Source of the DNA: Rhodobacteraceae bacterium CCMM004
GTDB taxonomy: Bacteria; Pseudomonadota; Alphaproteobacteria; Rhodobacterales; Rhodobacteraceae
DNA: 64,000 nucleotides
Assembly: GCA_004005435.1 (NCBI GenBank)
Contig: RZWH01000007.1
Coordinates: 62,001 to 126,000, forward strand
Reading direction: 5' to 3'
Shown: positions 46,763 through 55,280 of the stretch, piece by piece
How positions within the stretch are numbered: position 1 is the stretch's first letter
How the letters are laid out: the number at the start of each line of letters is the position of its first letter
Notes under the pieces: model-generated
Databases searched by the model: none
Told to the model about the DNA's origin: nothing
Seen by the model: the letters and a program-made list of their open reading frames with translations, nothing else
Made by a program: the position numbers and the translations under genes

Positions 46763-46768
46763 CCTCCG

Positions 46769-47464
46769 TCAGCCGCCGAGGTAGTCGCGGAGCGCCGGCG
46801 GAGGATCGTCGAGGAGTTGCGCCACCGGCACCGGCGGCGCCGCGCGGCCGTCGCCCACCGCAATCGCCAGACCGCCCAGCCGCCGGGCGTCCTCGGGCGC
46901 GTGGGTGACCATCAGCACCGTCCGCCCGGCGTCCCGCGCCAGGTCCCGCACCAGCGCGACCATCTCGGCCCTGAGCGCCGGTCCCAGCGCGGCGAAGGGC
47001 TCGTCGAGCGTCACCAGGGGCCGGTCCTGGACCAACATCCGCGCCAGGGCCACACGGCTCTGCTGTCCGCCCGACAGGTCGGCCGGGCGGCGGCCGGCGT
47101 ATCCGGCGAGGCCCACCCGCTCCAGCGCGCCGTCCACAGCCGCCCGCTCGGCAGCGCTCAGCCGCCCGCCGGGCCTCAGGCCCAGCGCGACGTTGGCCGC
47201 GGCGTCCATGTGGGGGAAGAGGTTGTTGTCCTGAAAGATCGTGGCGACCGGCCGTGCCCCCGGGGGCAGATCCGTCAGATCTCGACCGGTCCAGGAGATC
47301 CGCCCCTGGGCCACGGGCAGGAACCCGCCCACCGCACCGAGGAGCGTGGACTTGCCCGAGCCGGACGGACCCAGCACTGCGGCAAGCGCCCCCGCCGGCA
47401 GCGCGAAATCGGCGGCGAGAGCGAAATCGCCCAGGCGGATCCGCACGCCTTCAAGCCTCAACAT
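46769..47464 (-). CDS. thiQ: Thiamine ABC transporter ATP-binding protein
   Basis: ATPase of the thiamine/TPP importer. 231 residues. Walker A GPSGSGKS at 32-39, ABC signature DLSGGQQSR, Walker B LVTLDEPFAALG and H-loop VTHAPED. Start overlaps the end of thiP by 14 bases. Expression should follow the TPP riboswitch at 50028-50119. Confidence 0.93.
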   Translation of the reverse strand: MLRLEGVRIRLGDFALAADFALPAGALAAVLGPSGSGKSTLLGAVGGFLPVAQGRISWTGRDLTDLPPGARPVATIFQDNNLFPHMDAAANVALGLRPGGRLSAAERAAVDGALERVGLAGYAGRRPADLSGGQQSRVALARMLVQDRPLVTLDEPFAALGPALRAEMVALVRDLARDAGRTVLMVTHAPEDARRLGGLAIAVGDGRAAPPVPVAQLLDDPPPALRDYLGG

Positions 47465-49010
47465 GGCCCCGCCCTCCGCGATCGAAGACCCAGAACAGCG
47501 CCAGCGACGCCGCCAACAGTAAAAGCGCGGCCGCCGCCGCGTCGTCCATCCGGTAGGCGGCCATGAGCCGATAGAGCGCCAGGGGCAACGTCCCGCTGCT
47601 CGCATCGGCAAAGAGCGCGACGACGCCGAGATCGCCCATCGACAGGGCGGCGGCCAGCCCGGCGGCAAAGCCCAGGGGCCTGCGGATCGCCGGCAGGGTC
47701 GCGCGCCAGTGGCGGCGCCAGCCGACGAGCCCCAGGCTGTCGGCCAGGCGGCCGTGGTTGCGTTCGGCCGCCGCCACCGCCGGGATCAGAGCCCTCAGCG
47801 CGAAGGGCAGGCTCATCACTGCGTTGACCGACGCGGTCACCGGCAGCGCCAGGGTCACCGGATCGACCGCCGGGAAGGTCAGGAGGAACAGGCCCGTTCC
47901 GATCACCAGGGGCGACGCGGCGATGCCCAGCATCGCCGTGGCCTCCACCGCCCGCCCGCTGCGCCGACCCAGCCGCGCCACGGCCACCGCCACGGCGAAG
48001 GCCATCGTAACGGCGAGCGCGGCCGAGACCAGCGCGACGACCGCCGACCGCCCCGCCGCAGCCCACACCGCCCCCGGCAGGTCCAAGAGACCCGGCGCGC
48101 CGCGCAGCACGACAGACAGGAGTGGCGCCAGTAGAAACAGGGCGCCGAGGCCGATCCAGACCGCATCGACCCGGCGCGCCATGGGGGCGTCGGCGTCCCA
48201 GCGGGCGACCACGCGGCCCAGCCCCGCCCCCATCCCGTCGGGCACCGCCGCGCCCAGCGCCGCAAGGGCCACCGCCCCGGTCAGGGCGATCTGCACCAGC
48301 GCCAACAGCGCCGCGCGGCCCAGGTCGAACTCGAACCGCACGGCCTGATAGATCGCCAGCTCCACCGTCGTCGCGCGGGGCCCGCCGCCCAGGGTCAGCG
48401 CCACCGCGAAACTCGTGGTGCAGATCAGGAACACGACGAGGAGCGCGCCGGGCACGACGCTGCGCAGCATTGGCCGCTCCAGCACCCGCGCCACGTCCCC
48501 GGGGCCGAACCCCAGCGAGGCGGCCAGCCGGAACCGCTCGGCCGGGATCGCCTGCCATCCATGGAGGATCAACCGCACCGCCAGCGGCAGGTTGAAGAAC
48601 ACGTGGGCCAGGACGACGCCGTGCAGCCCGTAGATCGACAGGGGCGGCAGCCCCACCGCCTGCAATCCGGCGCTGACCCACCCGGACCGTCCGAACACGG
48701 CGAGGAGGCCGAGGACCGCCACGATCACCGGCAGGATGAACGGCGCCCCGAGGAGGGTGATCAGGAGCCCCCGCCCGGCAAAGCGGCGCCGGGCCAGCGC
48801 CCGCGCCACCGGGATCGCCAGCCCGACGCTCAACGCTGCCGACAGCCCCGCCTGCACGACGGTAAAGCGGAGCGCCGCCCAGTCCGCCGGACCCAGACGC
48901 CCGCGCCCCGCCTCCGCCAGCACCGCGACCGCGGTGCCGAGGATCAGCGCGCCGACCAGACCGGCGGCGCCGATCCCGGCGAGCGTCAGCGGCTGAGCGC
49001 GCCGAGCCAT
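47451..49010 (-). CDS. thiP: Thiamine ABC transporter permease
   Basis: 519 residues, a fused two-half permease with about 12 membrane helices and two EAA-like loops, as in ThiP. Residues AERFRLAASLGFGPGDVARVL and GRLADSLGLVGWRRHWRAT are the two ATPase-contact loops. ATG 49010 overlaps the 3' end of thiB by 25 bases; the longer open frame upstream is only the shadow of thiB. Confidence 0.92.
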   Translation of the reverse strand: MARRAQPLTLAGIGAAGLVGALILGTAVAVLAEAGRGRLGPADWAALRFTVVQAGLSAALSVGLAIPVARALARRRFAGRGLLITLLGAPFILPVIVAVLGLLAVFGRSGWVSAGLQAVGLPPLSIYGLHGVVLAHVFFNLPLAVRLILHGWQAIPAERFRLAASLGFGPGDVARVLERPMLRSVVPGALLVVFLICTTSFAVALTLGGGPRATTVELAIYQAVRFEFDLGRAALLALVQIALTGAVALAALGAAVPDGMGAGLGRVVARWDADAPMARRVDAVWIGLGALFLLAPLLSVVLRGAPGLLDLPGAVWAAAGRSAVVALVSAALAVTMAFAVAVAVARLGRRSGRAVEATAMLGIAASPLVIGTGLFLLTFPAVDPVTLALPVTASVNAVMSLPFALRALIPAVAAAERNHGRLADSLGLVGWRRHWRATLPAIRRPLGFAAGLAAALSMGDLGVVALFADASSGTLPLALYRLMAAYRMDDAAAAALLLLAASLALFWVFDRGGRGHVEA

Positions 49011-49981
49011 GTGTCGAGCGCCTGCGCCTTGATCTCCGGCACCTGGCCCGCGGGATAGAGCAACGCCCGCTCGGGCGCGATCAGCGTCTCGAAGCCCTCC
49101 GGCAGGCCACCCTCGGGCGTCACCGCGGGATACATCCAGTTGGTGGTGGGCAGCACGCTCTGCACCGGATCGGTGGCCAGGAACCGCAGGAACGACTGGG
49201 CCAGCGGCAGGTTCGGGGACGAGGCGACGGCACCCGCGACCTCGATCTGCATGTAGTGCCCCTCGGCGAAGGGCGCCGCGCGCTTGCTGTCGTCGCCCTC
49301 GGCGATCAGGTGGTAGGCGGGCGAGGTGGTATAGCTCAGCACCATGTCCGCCTCGCCGTCGAGGAACAGGCCATAGGCCTCGGACCAGCCCTTGGTCACG
49401 GTGACGACGTTGTCGGCCAGTTCGGCCCAGATCTCCGGCGCCGCCTCGCCATAAGCGGCCTCGACCCACAGCAAGAGCCCCAGACCCGGGGTCGAGCTGC
49501 GGGGATCCTGGATCAGGATGCTGGCGTCGCTGGAGGCCAGGTCGCGGAAATCGCCGGGCGGGTCGAACGCCGCCTCGTGGACGAAGGCGAAGTAGCCCCA
49601 GTCGTAGGGCACGAACATATCGTCCTCCCAGACGACAGGCAGATCCCAGGCCACATCCAGCACCTCGTGCTGCGCGAAGAGGCCGGTGGCCGCCGCCTCG
49701 GCCGTCAGGTTGGTGTCGAGGCCCAGCACCACGTCCGCGCGGGTTCGCTCGCCTTCGAGCCGGACGCGCGCCAGCAGCGCCGCGCCGTCGCCCACGCCGA
49801 CGAAATTCAGGTCGCAGGCGCAGACCGCCTCGAACGCCTCCTCCACCGCGGGGCCGGGGCCCCACTCGCTGACGAAGCTGTCGTAGGTGTAGACGGTGAG
49901 GGTCTGGGCCTCCTCCTCCGCCGCCAGGGCAGGCAGCGCGAAACAGGGGGCACAGGCCAGCGCAATCAGGGGAAATCGCAT
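48986..49981 (-). CDS. thiB: Thiamine-binding periplasmic protein
   Basis: 331 residues with an N-terminal signal peptide of about 20 residues ending ALAA. TLTVYTYDSFVSEWGPGPAVEEAFE and VVLGLDTNLTAEA match thiamine-binding proteins TbpA/ThiB. RBS GGAGG precedes ATG 49981. First gene of thiBPQ under a TPP riboswitch. No thiamine biosynthesis gene is in the window. Confidence 0.93.
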   Translation of the reverse strand: MRFPLIALACAPCFALPALAAEEEAQTLTVYTYDSFVSEWGPGPAVEEAFEAVCACDLNFVGVGDGAALLARVRLEGERTRADVVLGLDTNLTAEAAATGLFAQHEVLDVAWDLPVVWEDDMFVPYDWGYFAFVHEAAFDPPGDFRDLASSDASILIQDPRSSTPGLGLLLWVEAAYGEAAPEIWAELADNVVTVTKGWSEAYGLFLDGEADMVLSYTTSPAYHLIAEGDDSKRAAPFAEGHYMQIEVAGAVASSPNLPLAQSFLRFLATDPVQSVLPTTNWMYPAVTPEGGLPEGFETLIAPERALLYPAGQVPEIKAQALDTWLGALSR

Positions 49982-50027
49982 ATCGCATCCTCCATTGGCC
50001 GGACGGGGTTCGGGTGAAGGATGACGT

Positions 50028-50119
50028 CCACCTTCCCTCCGCCGGTTCTAACCGGGTCAGGTTCGACGGGTTCGCAGGCCACTGCCCGCATCTCAGCCTC
50101 TACCGAGGCACCCCGAGGT
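50028..50119 (-). ncRNA. TPP riboswitch (THI element)
   Basis: On the minus strand the conserved elements appear in order: CTCGGGGTGCC, GGCTGAGAT, GAACCCGTCGAACCTGACC, GGTTAGAACCGGCGGAGGGAA. These are the P2-P5 consensus parts of the thiamine pyrophosphate aptamer, including CTGAGA and ACCTGA. It lies 47 bases upstream of thiB. In proteobacteria such switches commonly block translation; the expression platform was not resolved. Confidence 0.95.
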
Positions 50120-50126
50120 GGGTTGG

Positions 50127-50155
50127 GATCTAGCCCGCCCTCCGTCCCGCCGCAA
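50127..50155 (-). promoter_or_regulatory. Candidate promoter of the thiBPQ riboswitch transcript
   Basis: Minus strand TTGCGG (50155-50150), 17-base spacer, TAGATC (50132-50127). The predicted start near 50119 coincides with the 5' edge of the TPP aptamer, which supports it. Confidence 0.55.
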
Positions 50156-50199
50156 GGGCGGCATTGCGCCTCGCCGCGCCGCCGCTAGGATCGGCGCCG

Positions 50200-50664
50200 A
50201 TGAGCCAGGTTCAGATCCGTCCCGCCGACCCTGGCGATGCGCCGTTGCTGGCCGATCTGCTGGACCGGGCCTTCGGCCCTTATGCCGATCTGCCGGGCCT
50301 GCCTGACATGGCCGAGGACTTGGACCGCGACATCGCCCGCGGCCGCGCCCTGGTCGCCGACCGCGATGGCGCGCGCGCCGGTCTGGCGGTGCTGGCCTGC
50401 CACGGGGCGACGGCGCATCTGATGGTCCTGGCCGTCGATCCCGCCCGCGGCGGACACGGCATCGGCAGCGCCCTCGTCGCCGCCTGCGAGACGCGCGCCA
50501 CCGCCGCCGGGTGCAGGCGGATGGACCTCGCCACCCATGCCGGGATGCCCGACGCCCTGCGCTTTTACACCCGGCGCGGCTGGCGCGTGATCGAGCGCAC
50601 GGGGCTCAAGACGATCCTGTCGAAACCCCTCGGCCCCCTTTCCACCGCGGACGGCGGAGCCTAG
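50200..50664 (+). CDS. GNAT-family N-acetyltransferase
   Basis: 154 residues. Acetyl-CoA motif A in LMVLAVDPARGGHGIGSALVAACE (V-x-x-x-x-G-x-G) and motif B FYTRRGWRVIERTG. Substrate unknown. ATG 50200; a TTGCGC-N16-TAGGAT promoter-like pair (50164-50191) would start transcription at or near the ATG. Ends 27 bases before aroC, so co-transcription is possible. Confidence 0.85.
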   Translation: MSQVQIRPADPGDAPLLADLLDRAFGPYADLPGLPDMAEDLDRDIARGRALVADRDGARAGLAVLACHGATAHLMVLAVDPARGGHGIGSALVAACETRATAAGCRRMDLATHAGMPDALRFYTRRGWRVIERTGLKTILSKPLGPLSTADGGA

Positions 50665-50691
50665 AACGCCCCGGCAGCAGCGGAGACGCCC

Positions 50692-51792
50692 ATGAGCCTC
50701 AACACCTTCGGCCACCTCTTCCGCGTGACGACGTGGGGCGAGAGCCACGGTCCCGCCCTGGGCGCCACGGTGGACGGCTGCCCGCCCGGCATCGCCGTCT
50801 CCGAGGACGACCTCCAGGTCTGGCTGGACCGGCGCAAACCGGGGCAGAACCGCTATACCACTCAGCGGCGCGAGCCCGATGCGGTGCAGATCCTGTCGGG
50901 CGTGTTCGAGGGGCGGAGCACCGGCACGCCGATCCAGCTGACGATCCAGAACGCCGATCAGCGGTCCAAGGACTATGGCGACATCGCCGACAAGTTCCGC
51001 CCCGGCCACGCCGACATCACCTATTGGCAGAAATACGGCCACCGCGACTATCGCGGCGGCGGACGGTCCTCGGCGCGCGAGACGGCGGCGCGGGTGGCCG
51101 CCGGCGGCGTGGCGCGCGCGGCTCTGGCGGCGCTGGTGCCGGGGCTGACGATCACCGGCTACATGGTGCAGATGGGGCCGCACCGGATCGACCGCGCGCG
51201 GTTCGACTGGGACGAGATCGGGCGCAACCCGTTCTGGACGCCCGATGCGCAGGCGGCCGAGGACTGGGCCGCGACGCTCGACGCGCTGCGCAAGGACGGC
51301 AATTCGGTCGGCGCGATGATCGAGGTGACGGCGCGGGGGGTGCCCGCGGGCCTGGGCGCGCCGGTCTATGGCAAGCTCGACACCGACCTGGCCGCGGCGA
51401 TGATGTCGATCAACGCGGTCAAGGGGGTGGAGATCGGCGAGGGCATGGCGGCGGCGGCCCTGACCGGCACGGACAACGCCGACGAGATCGCCATGGGCCC
51501 CGACGGGCCGGTCTACGCCTCGAACCACGCCGGCGGCATCCTGGGCGGGATCTCCACCGGGCAGGACGTGGTGGTGCGTTTCGCCGTCAAGCCGACGTCG
51601 TCGATCCTGACGCCGCGGCGCACGATCACCCGGACCGGCGGAGAGACCGAGATCGTGACCAAGGGGCGCCACGACCCCTGCGTCGGCATCCGAGCGGTGC
51701 CGGTGGCCGAGGCGATGGCGGCCTGCGTGATCCTCGACCACCTCCTGCTCGACCGCGGCCAGACCGGCGGCCAGCGCGGACGGATCGGGTAG
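50692..51792 (+). CDS. aroC: Chorismate synthase
   Basis: Converts EPSP to chorismate, the last common aromatic-pathway step, using reduced FMN. 366 residues. [15 protein letters not shown] near the N-terminus, [22 protein letters not shown], and C-terminal [18 protein letters not shown] are the family signatures. Preceded by CGGAGAC; followed by a tandem-palindrome element and a convergent exporter gene. Confidence 0.97.
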   Translation: MSLNTFGHLFRVTTWGESHGPALGATVDGCPPGIAVSEDDLQVWLDRRKPGQNRYTTQRREPDAVQILSGVFEGRSTGTPIQLTIQNADQRSKDYGDIADKFRPGHADITYWQKYGHRDYRGGGRSSARETAARVAAGGVARAALAALVPGLTITGYMVQMGPHRIDRARFDWDEIGRNPFWTPDAQAAEDWAATLDALRKDGNSVGAMIEVTARGVPAGLGAPVYGKLDTDLAAAMMSINAVKGVEIGEGMAAAALTGTDNADEIAMGPDGPVYASNHAGGILGGISTGQDVVVRFAVKPTSSILTPRRTITRTGGETEIVTKGRHDPCVGIRAVPVAEAMAACVILDHLLLDRGQTGGQRGRIG

Positions 51793-51796
51793 GGGG

Positions 51797-51844
51797 CAAG
51801 GGCTTTCGAAAGCCCTTGGCCCAAGGCGCTTCCAAGCGCCTTGG
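51797..51844. repeat. Tandem palindromes between aroC and a convergent DMT exporter
   Basis: CAAGGGCTTTC / GAAAGCCCTTG (51797-51818) and CCAAGGCGCTT-cc-AAGCGCCTTGG (51821-51844). The first starts 5 bases after the aroC stop. The second shares the AAGGCGCTT arm with the element at 38290, showing common origin. Probable bidirectional terminator. Confidence 0.78.
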
Positions 51845-51867
51845 CCCCCGGCCCCCGGCGGCCGCGC

Positions 51868-52734
51868 CTATCTCCGTACCTTGGACACCTGCACGGCCAG
51901 GATGCCGGCGGCGATGATTGCCACGCCCAGCCAGTCGAGCGGCCCCAGCGCCTCGCCCAGGATCAGCGCGGCGATGGCGACCCCGAGGAACGGGTTGAGG
52001 AAGTGGAACGTCGCCGCCCGCACCGCCCCGATGCGGCGGACCAGCACGAACCACACGAAGGTCGCCGCCAGCCCCGGGATCAGCGTCGTGTAGGCGAAGG
52101 CGGCGATCAGGCGCCAGGACCAGCGCACCTCCCACGTCTCCAGCGCCAGCGCCGCGGCCGCCAGCACCGCCGCGCCGATCAACATTTGATAGCCCACGAC
52201 CATCAGAACGTTGCCCCCCGACGACGCCCCGCGCACCGACAGGGTGGCAAAGGTCAGCGCCAACACCCCGATCCCGCAGAGCGACAGACCATAGAGGTCC
52301 ACCCCGCCCGACAGCCGCGTGCCCATGATCACCGCCACGCCCGCGACGCCCGCCACGAGCCCCGCGATCCCCAACGCCCGGATGCGCTCGCCGAACAGCG
52401 CCGCGCCCGCGAACGCCACGAGGAGCGGCATGGTCGAGGCGACGATGGCCGCCAGCCCCGCCTCCACCGTCTGCATCGCGACGAAGTTGAGCCCGAGATA
52501 GAGCGCGTTCTGGCACACGCCGAACACGACGGTGGCCCGCGCCTGCGCGCGCGTCAGCCGCCAGTCCTGCCCGACCGCCGCCGCGATCGCCACCGCCAGC
52601 GCCCCGGACAGGACGAAGCGGATGGCCAGCGCGCTGAGCGGCGGCGCGTCCGCGACGATGATCCGGGCCGACGTAAACGCCGACGACCACATGACCGCAA
52701 AGGCCAGTCCCATCGCCATCGCGCGCACATCCAT
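51868..52734 (-). CDS. DMT-family (EamA) transporter
   Basis: 288 residues, ten predicted hydrophobic segments forming two EamA repeats; the second ends PFLGVAIAALILGEALGPLDWLGVAIIAAGILAV, typical of drug/metabolite exporters. ATG 52734 has GGAAGGA upstream. Divergent from the histidine kinase gene across 97 bases. Substrate not predictable. Confidence 0.9.
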   Translation of the reverse strand: MDVRAMAMGLAFAVMWSSAFTSARIIVADAPPLSALAIRFVLSGALAVAIAAAVGQDWRLTRAQARATVVFGVCQNALYLGLNFVAMQTVEAGLAAIVASTMPLLVAFAGAALFGERIRALGIAGLVAGVAGVAVIMGTRLSGGVDLYGLSLCGIGVLALTFATLSVRGASSGGNVLMVVGYQMLIGAAVLAAAALALETWEVRWSWRLIAAFAYTTLIPGLAATFVWFVLVRRIGAVRAATFHFLNPFLGVAIAALILGEALGPLDWLGVAIIAAGILAVQVSKVRR

Positions 52735-52831
52735 GGCCCGTCCTTCCGCCGCCCGGACCCCGGCTAGCACCCCTGCGGCGCAGATGATAGACAACGATCC
52801 AGCGGAGCGGTTCCGCAAAGGACTGGTAACG

Positions 52832-53986
52832 ATGCAGGCGCTCCTCGACACCGCCAGCTACATGCCGCACGGATACTGCATGATCTGGCAGCCGTGGCTG
52901 GTGGTGCTCACGGCTGGCTCGGATTTTTTGATTTTTCTCGCGTATATGGCCATCCCCGTGGCGTTGCTCCAGGTGCTGCGGCGACGGCCCGACGTGCGGT
53001 ATCGCGGGATCATCGGGCTCTTTGCCGCGTTCATTCTGCTGTGCGGCCTGACCCACGCCATCGCCATGCTGACGCTGTGGGTGCCGATCTACCCGATCCA
53101 CGCCGTGGTCAAGTTCCTCACCGCCGCCGTGTCGCTGACGACGGCGGCGGTGCTGTTTCAACTGGCCCCCGCCCTGGTGCGGATCCCCAGCCCCTCGCAA
53201 CTGGAGAGCGCCAACCGCAAGCTCGCCGCCGAGATCCGGGCCCACGAGGAGACGCTGCGCCTCCTCCGCGCCGCCAAGGACGGGCTGGAGGAAGAGATCG
53301 AGGAGCGCACCGCGGACCTCAAGGCCAGCAACGAGCGGCTGGAGGTGCTGACGCGGGAGGCCGTCCACCGCTCCAAGAACGTGCTCGCGGTGGTCACCTC
53401 ACTGGCGCGGCAGACCGCGCGCGGCGCCGAGGACCTGGGCGGGTTCCTCGACGCCTTCCAAGGACGGCTCGACGCCCTGTCGAACGCCATCGCCACGGTA
53501 TCGTCGAGCAGCGACCGCCACAGCGCGCCGCTGGAGCGGATCGCCCGGCACCAGCTCAGCCCGGTCATCTCCGCCTATCCCGACAGGATCGCCATCGACG
53601 GGCCGGACGTGCGGATCATCGCCGAGGCCGCGCAGCAGATCACCCTCGCCCTGCACGAGTTGGCGACCAACGCCGTGAAATACGGGGCGCTGTCGCAGGT
53701 CGACGGCGACGTTCGGCTGTCTTGGGACTTGGTCGAGGACGATGGGCCGGGTCTGCGGCTGACATGGGAGGAGACCGGCGGCGCGATCCGCAGCGAAAGC
53801 GATGCGCGCGTCGGCTTCGGCACGACGCTTTTGACCCGGGCGGTGCCGGCGATGTTGCAGGGGCGGGCCGAGCGCAGTTTCTCCCCCGACGGGATGAGCT
53901 ATGTGATGACCGTCCCGCTGTCGGCGATCAGCGGCAAGGACGAGAGCTTGGAGGCCGACGAGTTCAGCGAGGCGATCCCCGTCTGA
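52832..53986 (+). CDS. HWE-type histidine kinase with ethylene-receptor-like sensor domain
   Basis: 384 residues from ATG 52832, preceded by AAAGGA. Three N-terminal membrane helices carry Asp31, Tyr38, Pro42, Ile68, Cys71 and His75 (SDFLIFLAY, ILLCGLTH). These are the residues that in Arabidopsis ETR1 (25, 32, 36, 62, 65, 69) bind copper and ethylene, all at a constant offset of six. A coiled coil (about 124-175) leads to the HWE kinase: phospho-His179 (AVHRSKN), N-box Asn280 (HELATNAVKYG), Trp312-Glu313 and G-box GFGTTLL. No response regulator is adjacent. Confidence 0.88.
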   Translation: MQALLDTASYMPHGYCMIWQPWLVVLTAGSDFLIFLAYMAIPVALLQVLRRRPDVRYRGIIGLFAAFILLCGLTHAIAMLTLWVPIYPIHAVVKFLTAAVSLTTAAVLFQLAPALVRIPSPSQLESANRKLAAEIRAHEETLRLLRAAKDGLEEEIEERTADLKASNERLEVLTREAVHRSKNVLAVVTSLARQTARGAEDLGGFLDAFQGRLDALSNAIATVSSSSDRHSAPLERIARHQLSPVISAYPDRIAIDGPDVRIIAEAAQQITLALHELATNAVKYGALSQVDGDVRLSWDLVEDDGPGLRLTWEETGGAIRSESDARVGFGTTLLTRAVPAMLQGRAERSFSPDGMSYVMTVPLSAISGKDESLEADEFSEAIPV

Positions 53987-53989
53987 GGC

Positions 53990-54409
53990 TCATTCCGGGT
54001 CGACCGACCCGCGCAGGGCCTTGATCCGCCCGCGCGTTTTCTTGGCGTCGACGCGCCGCCGCTGACTGGCGCGGGTAGGCTTGGTCGGGATACGCCGTTT
54101 CGGCCGCTCGGTCGCGGCGCGCACCAGATCGGCCAGACGCTCGCGCGCGATCTCGCGGTTGCGGGCCTGGCTGCGGGTGTCGCTGACCTGGATCACCACG
54201 GCACCCTCGGTGGTCCATCGGCGGCCCGCCAAACGCTTCAACCGCGCCTTGACCGCTGCGGGGAGGTTCGGGGACCGCGCCGCTTCGAACCGCAGTGCCA
54301 CCGCCGTCGCCACCTTGTTCACGTTCTGCCCGCCGGGACCCCCCGATTGGACGAAGTGCTCGGTGATCTCCCAATCCTCCAGCGCGATCTGATCGGTGAT
54401 CCTCAGCAT
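53990..54409 (-). CDS. arfB: Alternative ribosome-rescue factor B (YaeJ-type peptidyl-tRNA hydrolase)
   Basis: 139 residues. Catalytic GGQ at 26-28 in SGGPGGQNVNK, then a basic, Arg/Lys-rich tail (KPTRASQRRRVDAKKTRGR) that enters the empty mRNA channel of stalled ribosomes. Lacks the codon-recognition domain of RF1/RF2. Convergent with the histidine kinase, 3 bases apart. Confidence 0.93.
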   Translation of the reverse strand: MLRITDQIALEDWEITEHFVQSGGPGGQNVNKVATAVALRFEAARSPNLPAAVKARLKRLAGRRWTTEGAVVIQVSDTRSQARNREIARERLADLVRAATERPKRRIPTKPTRASQRRRVDAKKTRGRIKALRGSVDPE

Positions 54410-54433
54410 GGGTCTCGACGGTCCGATAGGAAA

Positions 54434-54460
54434 CGGGGCCGCCGAAGTCCGACGGCCCCG
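54434..54460 (-). terminator. GC hairpin between the small ORF and arfB
   Basis: CGGGGCCG at 54434-54441 pairs with CGGCCCCG at 54453-54460, followed on the minus strand by GTTTCC. It lies downstream of the small ORF at 54532-54588 and 25 bases upstream of arfB, so it probably ends the small-ORF transcript. Confidence 0.6.
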
Positions 54461-54531
54461 CGAATGTTTCGGAGGTGGGCCCGGTTAGAGCGCGGTGCCC
54501 AATCAGCGGTGTTCTGCCCTCGGGACTGCCC

Positions 54532-54588
54532 TCAGGCGACGGCCCCCCTGACTGTTCCGACCTCACCCTCCTGCATCATTCTAGACAC
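54532..54588 (-). CDS. Small ORF with near-perfect Shine-Dalgarno
   Basis: GTG-started ORF of 18 codons (MSRMMQEGEVGTVRGAVA) ending in TGA. Seven bases upstream is GGAGG within GAAAGGAGGTGG, almost fully complementary to the 16S rRNA 3' end and far stronger than any neighbouring gene's site. A terminator-like hairpin follows. It could be a leader or regulatory peptide, or the start of a regulatory RNA. No homologue was identified by eye. Confidence 0.5.
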   Translation of the reverse strand: MSRMMQEGEVGTVRGAVA

Positions 54589-54659
54589 TGGACCACCTCC
54601 TTTCGTTATGTTGCCGATACCGCGGAAGGTGGCACAGATCTCGCGGTTGTCAAAGCAAA

Positions 54660-55280
54660 TCACGCAACACTTGGACGCAATTGCCGGACGATCAGGCGGA
54701 AGGGCACCAGGGCGATCAGGGCCAGCGCCAGCTTGACCCCCCAGTCGGCGACCGCCAGGCTGACCCAGAGCGGCACCACCGGGCCCACGCCGAGGAGCGG
54801 CAGGGTCTCGTTCGCCCAGGACACGTCGTTGCCGGGTTCGAGGAACGCCAGGGTCGCGCTGAATGCGATCGAGAAAAACAGCGCGGTGTCGAGGGCCGAG
54901 CCGATCAGCGTCGACACCAGCGGCGCCCGCCACCAGGTGCCGTACCGGAGCCGATCGAAGATCGCCACGTCCAAGAGCTGCGCGGTGAGGAAGGCCAGGC
55001 CCGATCCCAGCGCGATGCGCCAGGTGACCAGTGGCCCGAACTCGCCCGAGATTTGCGTGCCGATCAGCGAGCAGGCGACGCCGGTGGCAAAGCCTGCCAG
55101 CACCACGCGCCGGGCCGCCGCGGGCCCGTAGACGCGGTTCATCACGTCGGTGACGAGGAACGCCAGGGGATAGGTCAACGCGCCCCAGGTCAGCCACTGG
55201 CCAAAGAGGAACTGCACGAGGATGTTGGAGGCCACGACGATGGCGGCCATGGCGAGGATGCCGGGGAGATAGCGGGTCAT
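54660..55280 (-). CDS. yhhQ: Queuosine precursor transporter (VUT family, YhhQ)
   Basis: 206 residues, about six hydrophobic helices. VASNILVQFLFG, LTYPLAFLVTDVMNRVYGP and FLTAQLLDVAIFDRLR are YhhQ/VUT motifs; the family imports preQ0/preQ1 for tRNA queuosine. ATG 55280 chosen (MTRYLPG); no strong ribosome site. The small ORF lies 71 bases downstream on the same strand. Confidence 0.88.
   Translation of the reverse strand: MTRYLPGILAMAAIVVASNILVQFLFGQWLTWGALTYPLAFLVTDVMNRVYGPAAARRVVLAGFATGVACSLIGTQISGEFGPLVTWRIALGSGLAFLTAQLLDVAIFDRLRYGTWWRAPLVSTLIGSALDTALFFSIAFSATLAFLEPGNDVSWANETLPLLGVGPVVPLWVSLAVADWGVKLALALIALVPFRLIVRQLRPSVA

Noticed and set aside
49011-49988. thiP extended over thiB as one 845-residue protein
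   Set aside because: The added part is thiB read in the wrong frame; thiB has a signal peptide and binding-protein motifs in its own frame.
54660-54719. PreQ1 riboswitch linked to yhhQ
   Set aside because: The region is at the 3' end of yhhQ, not its leader, and no preQ1 aptamer consensus is visible upstream of 55280.
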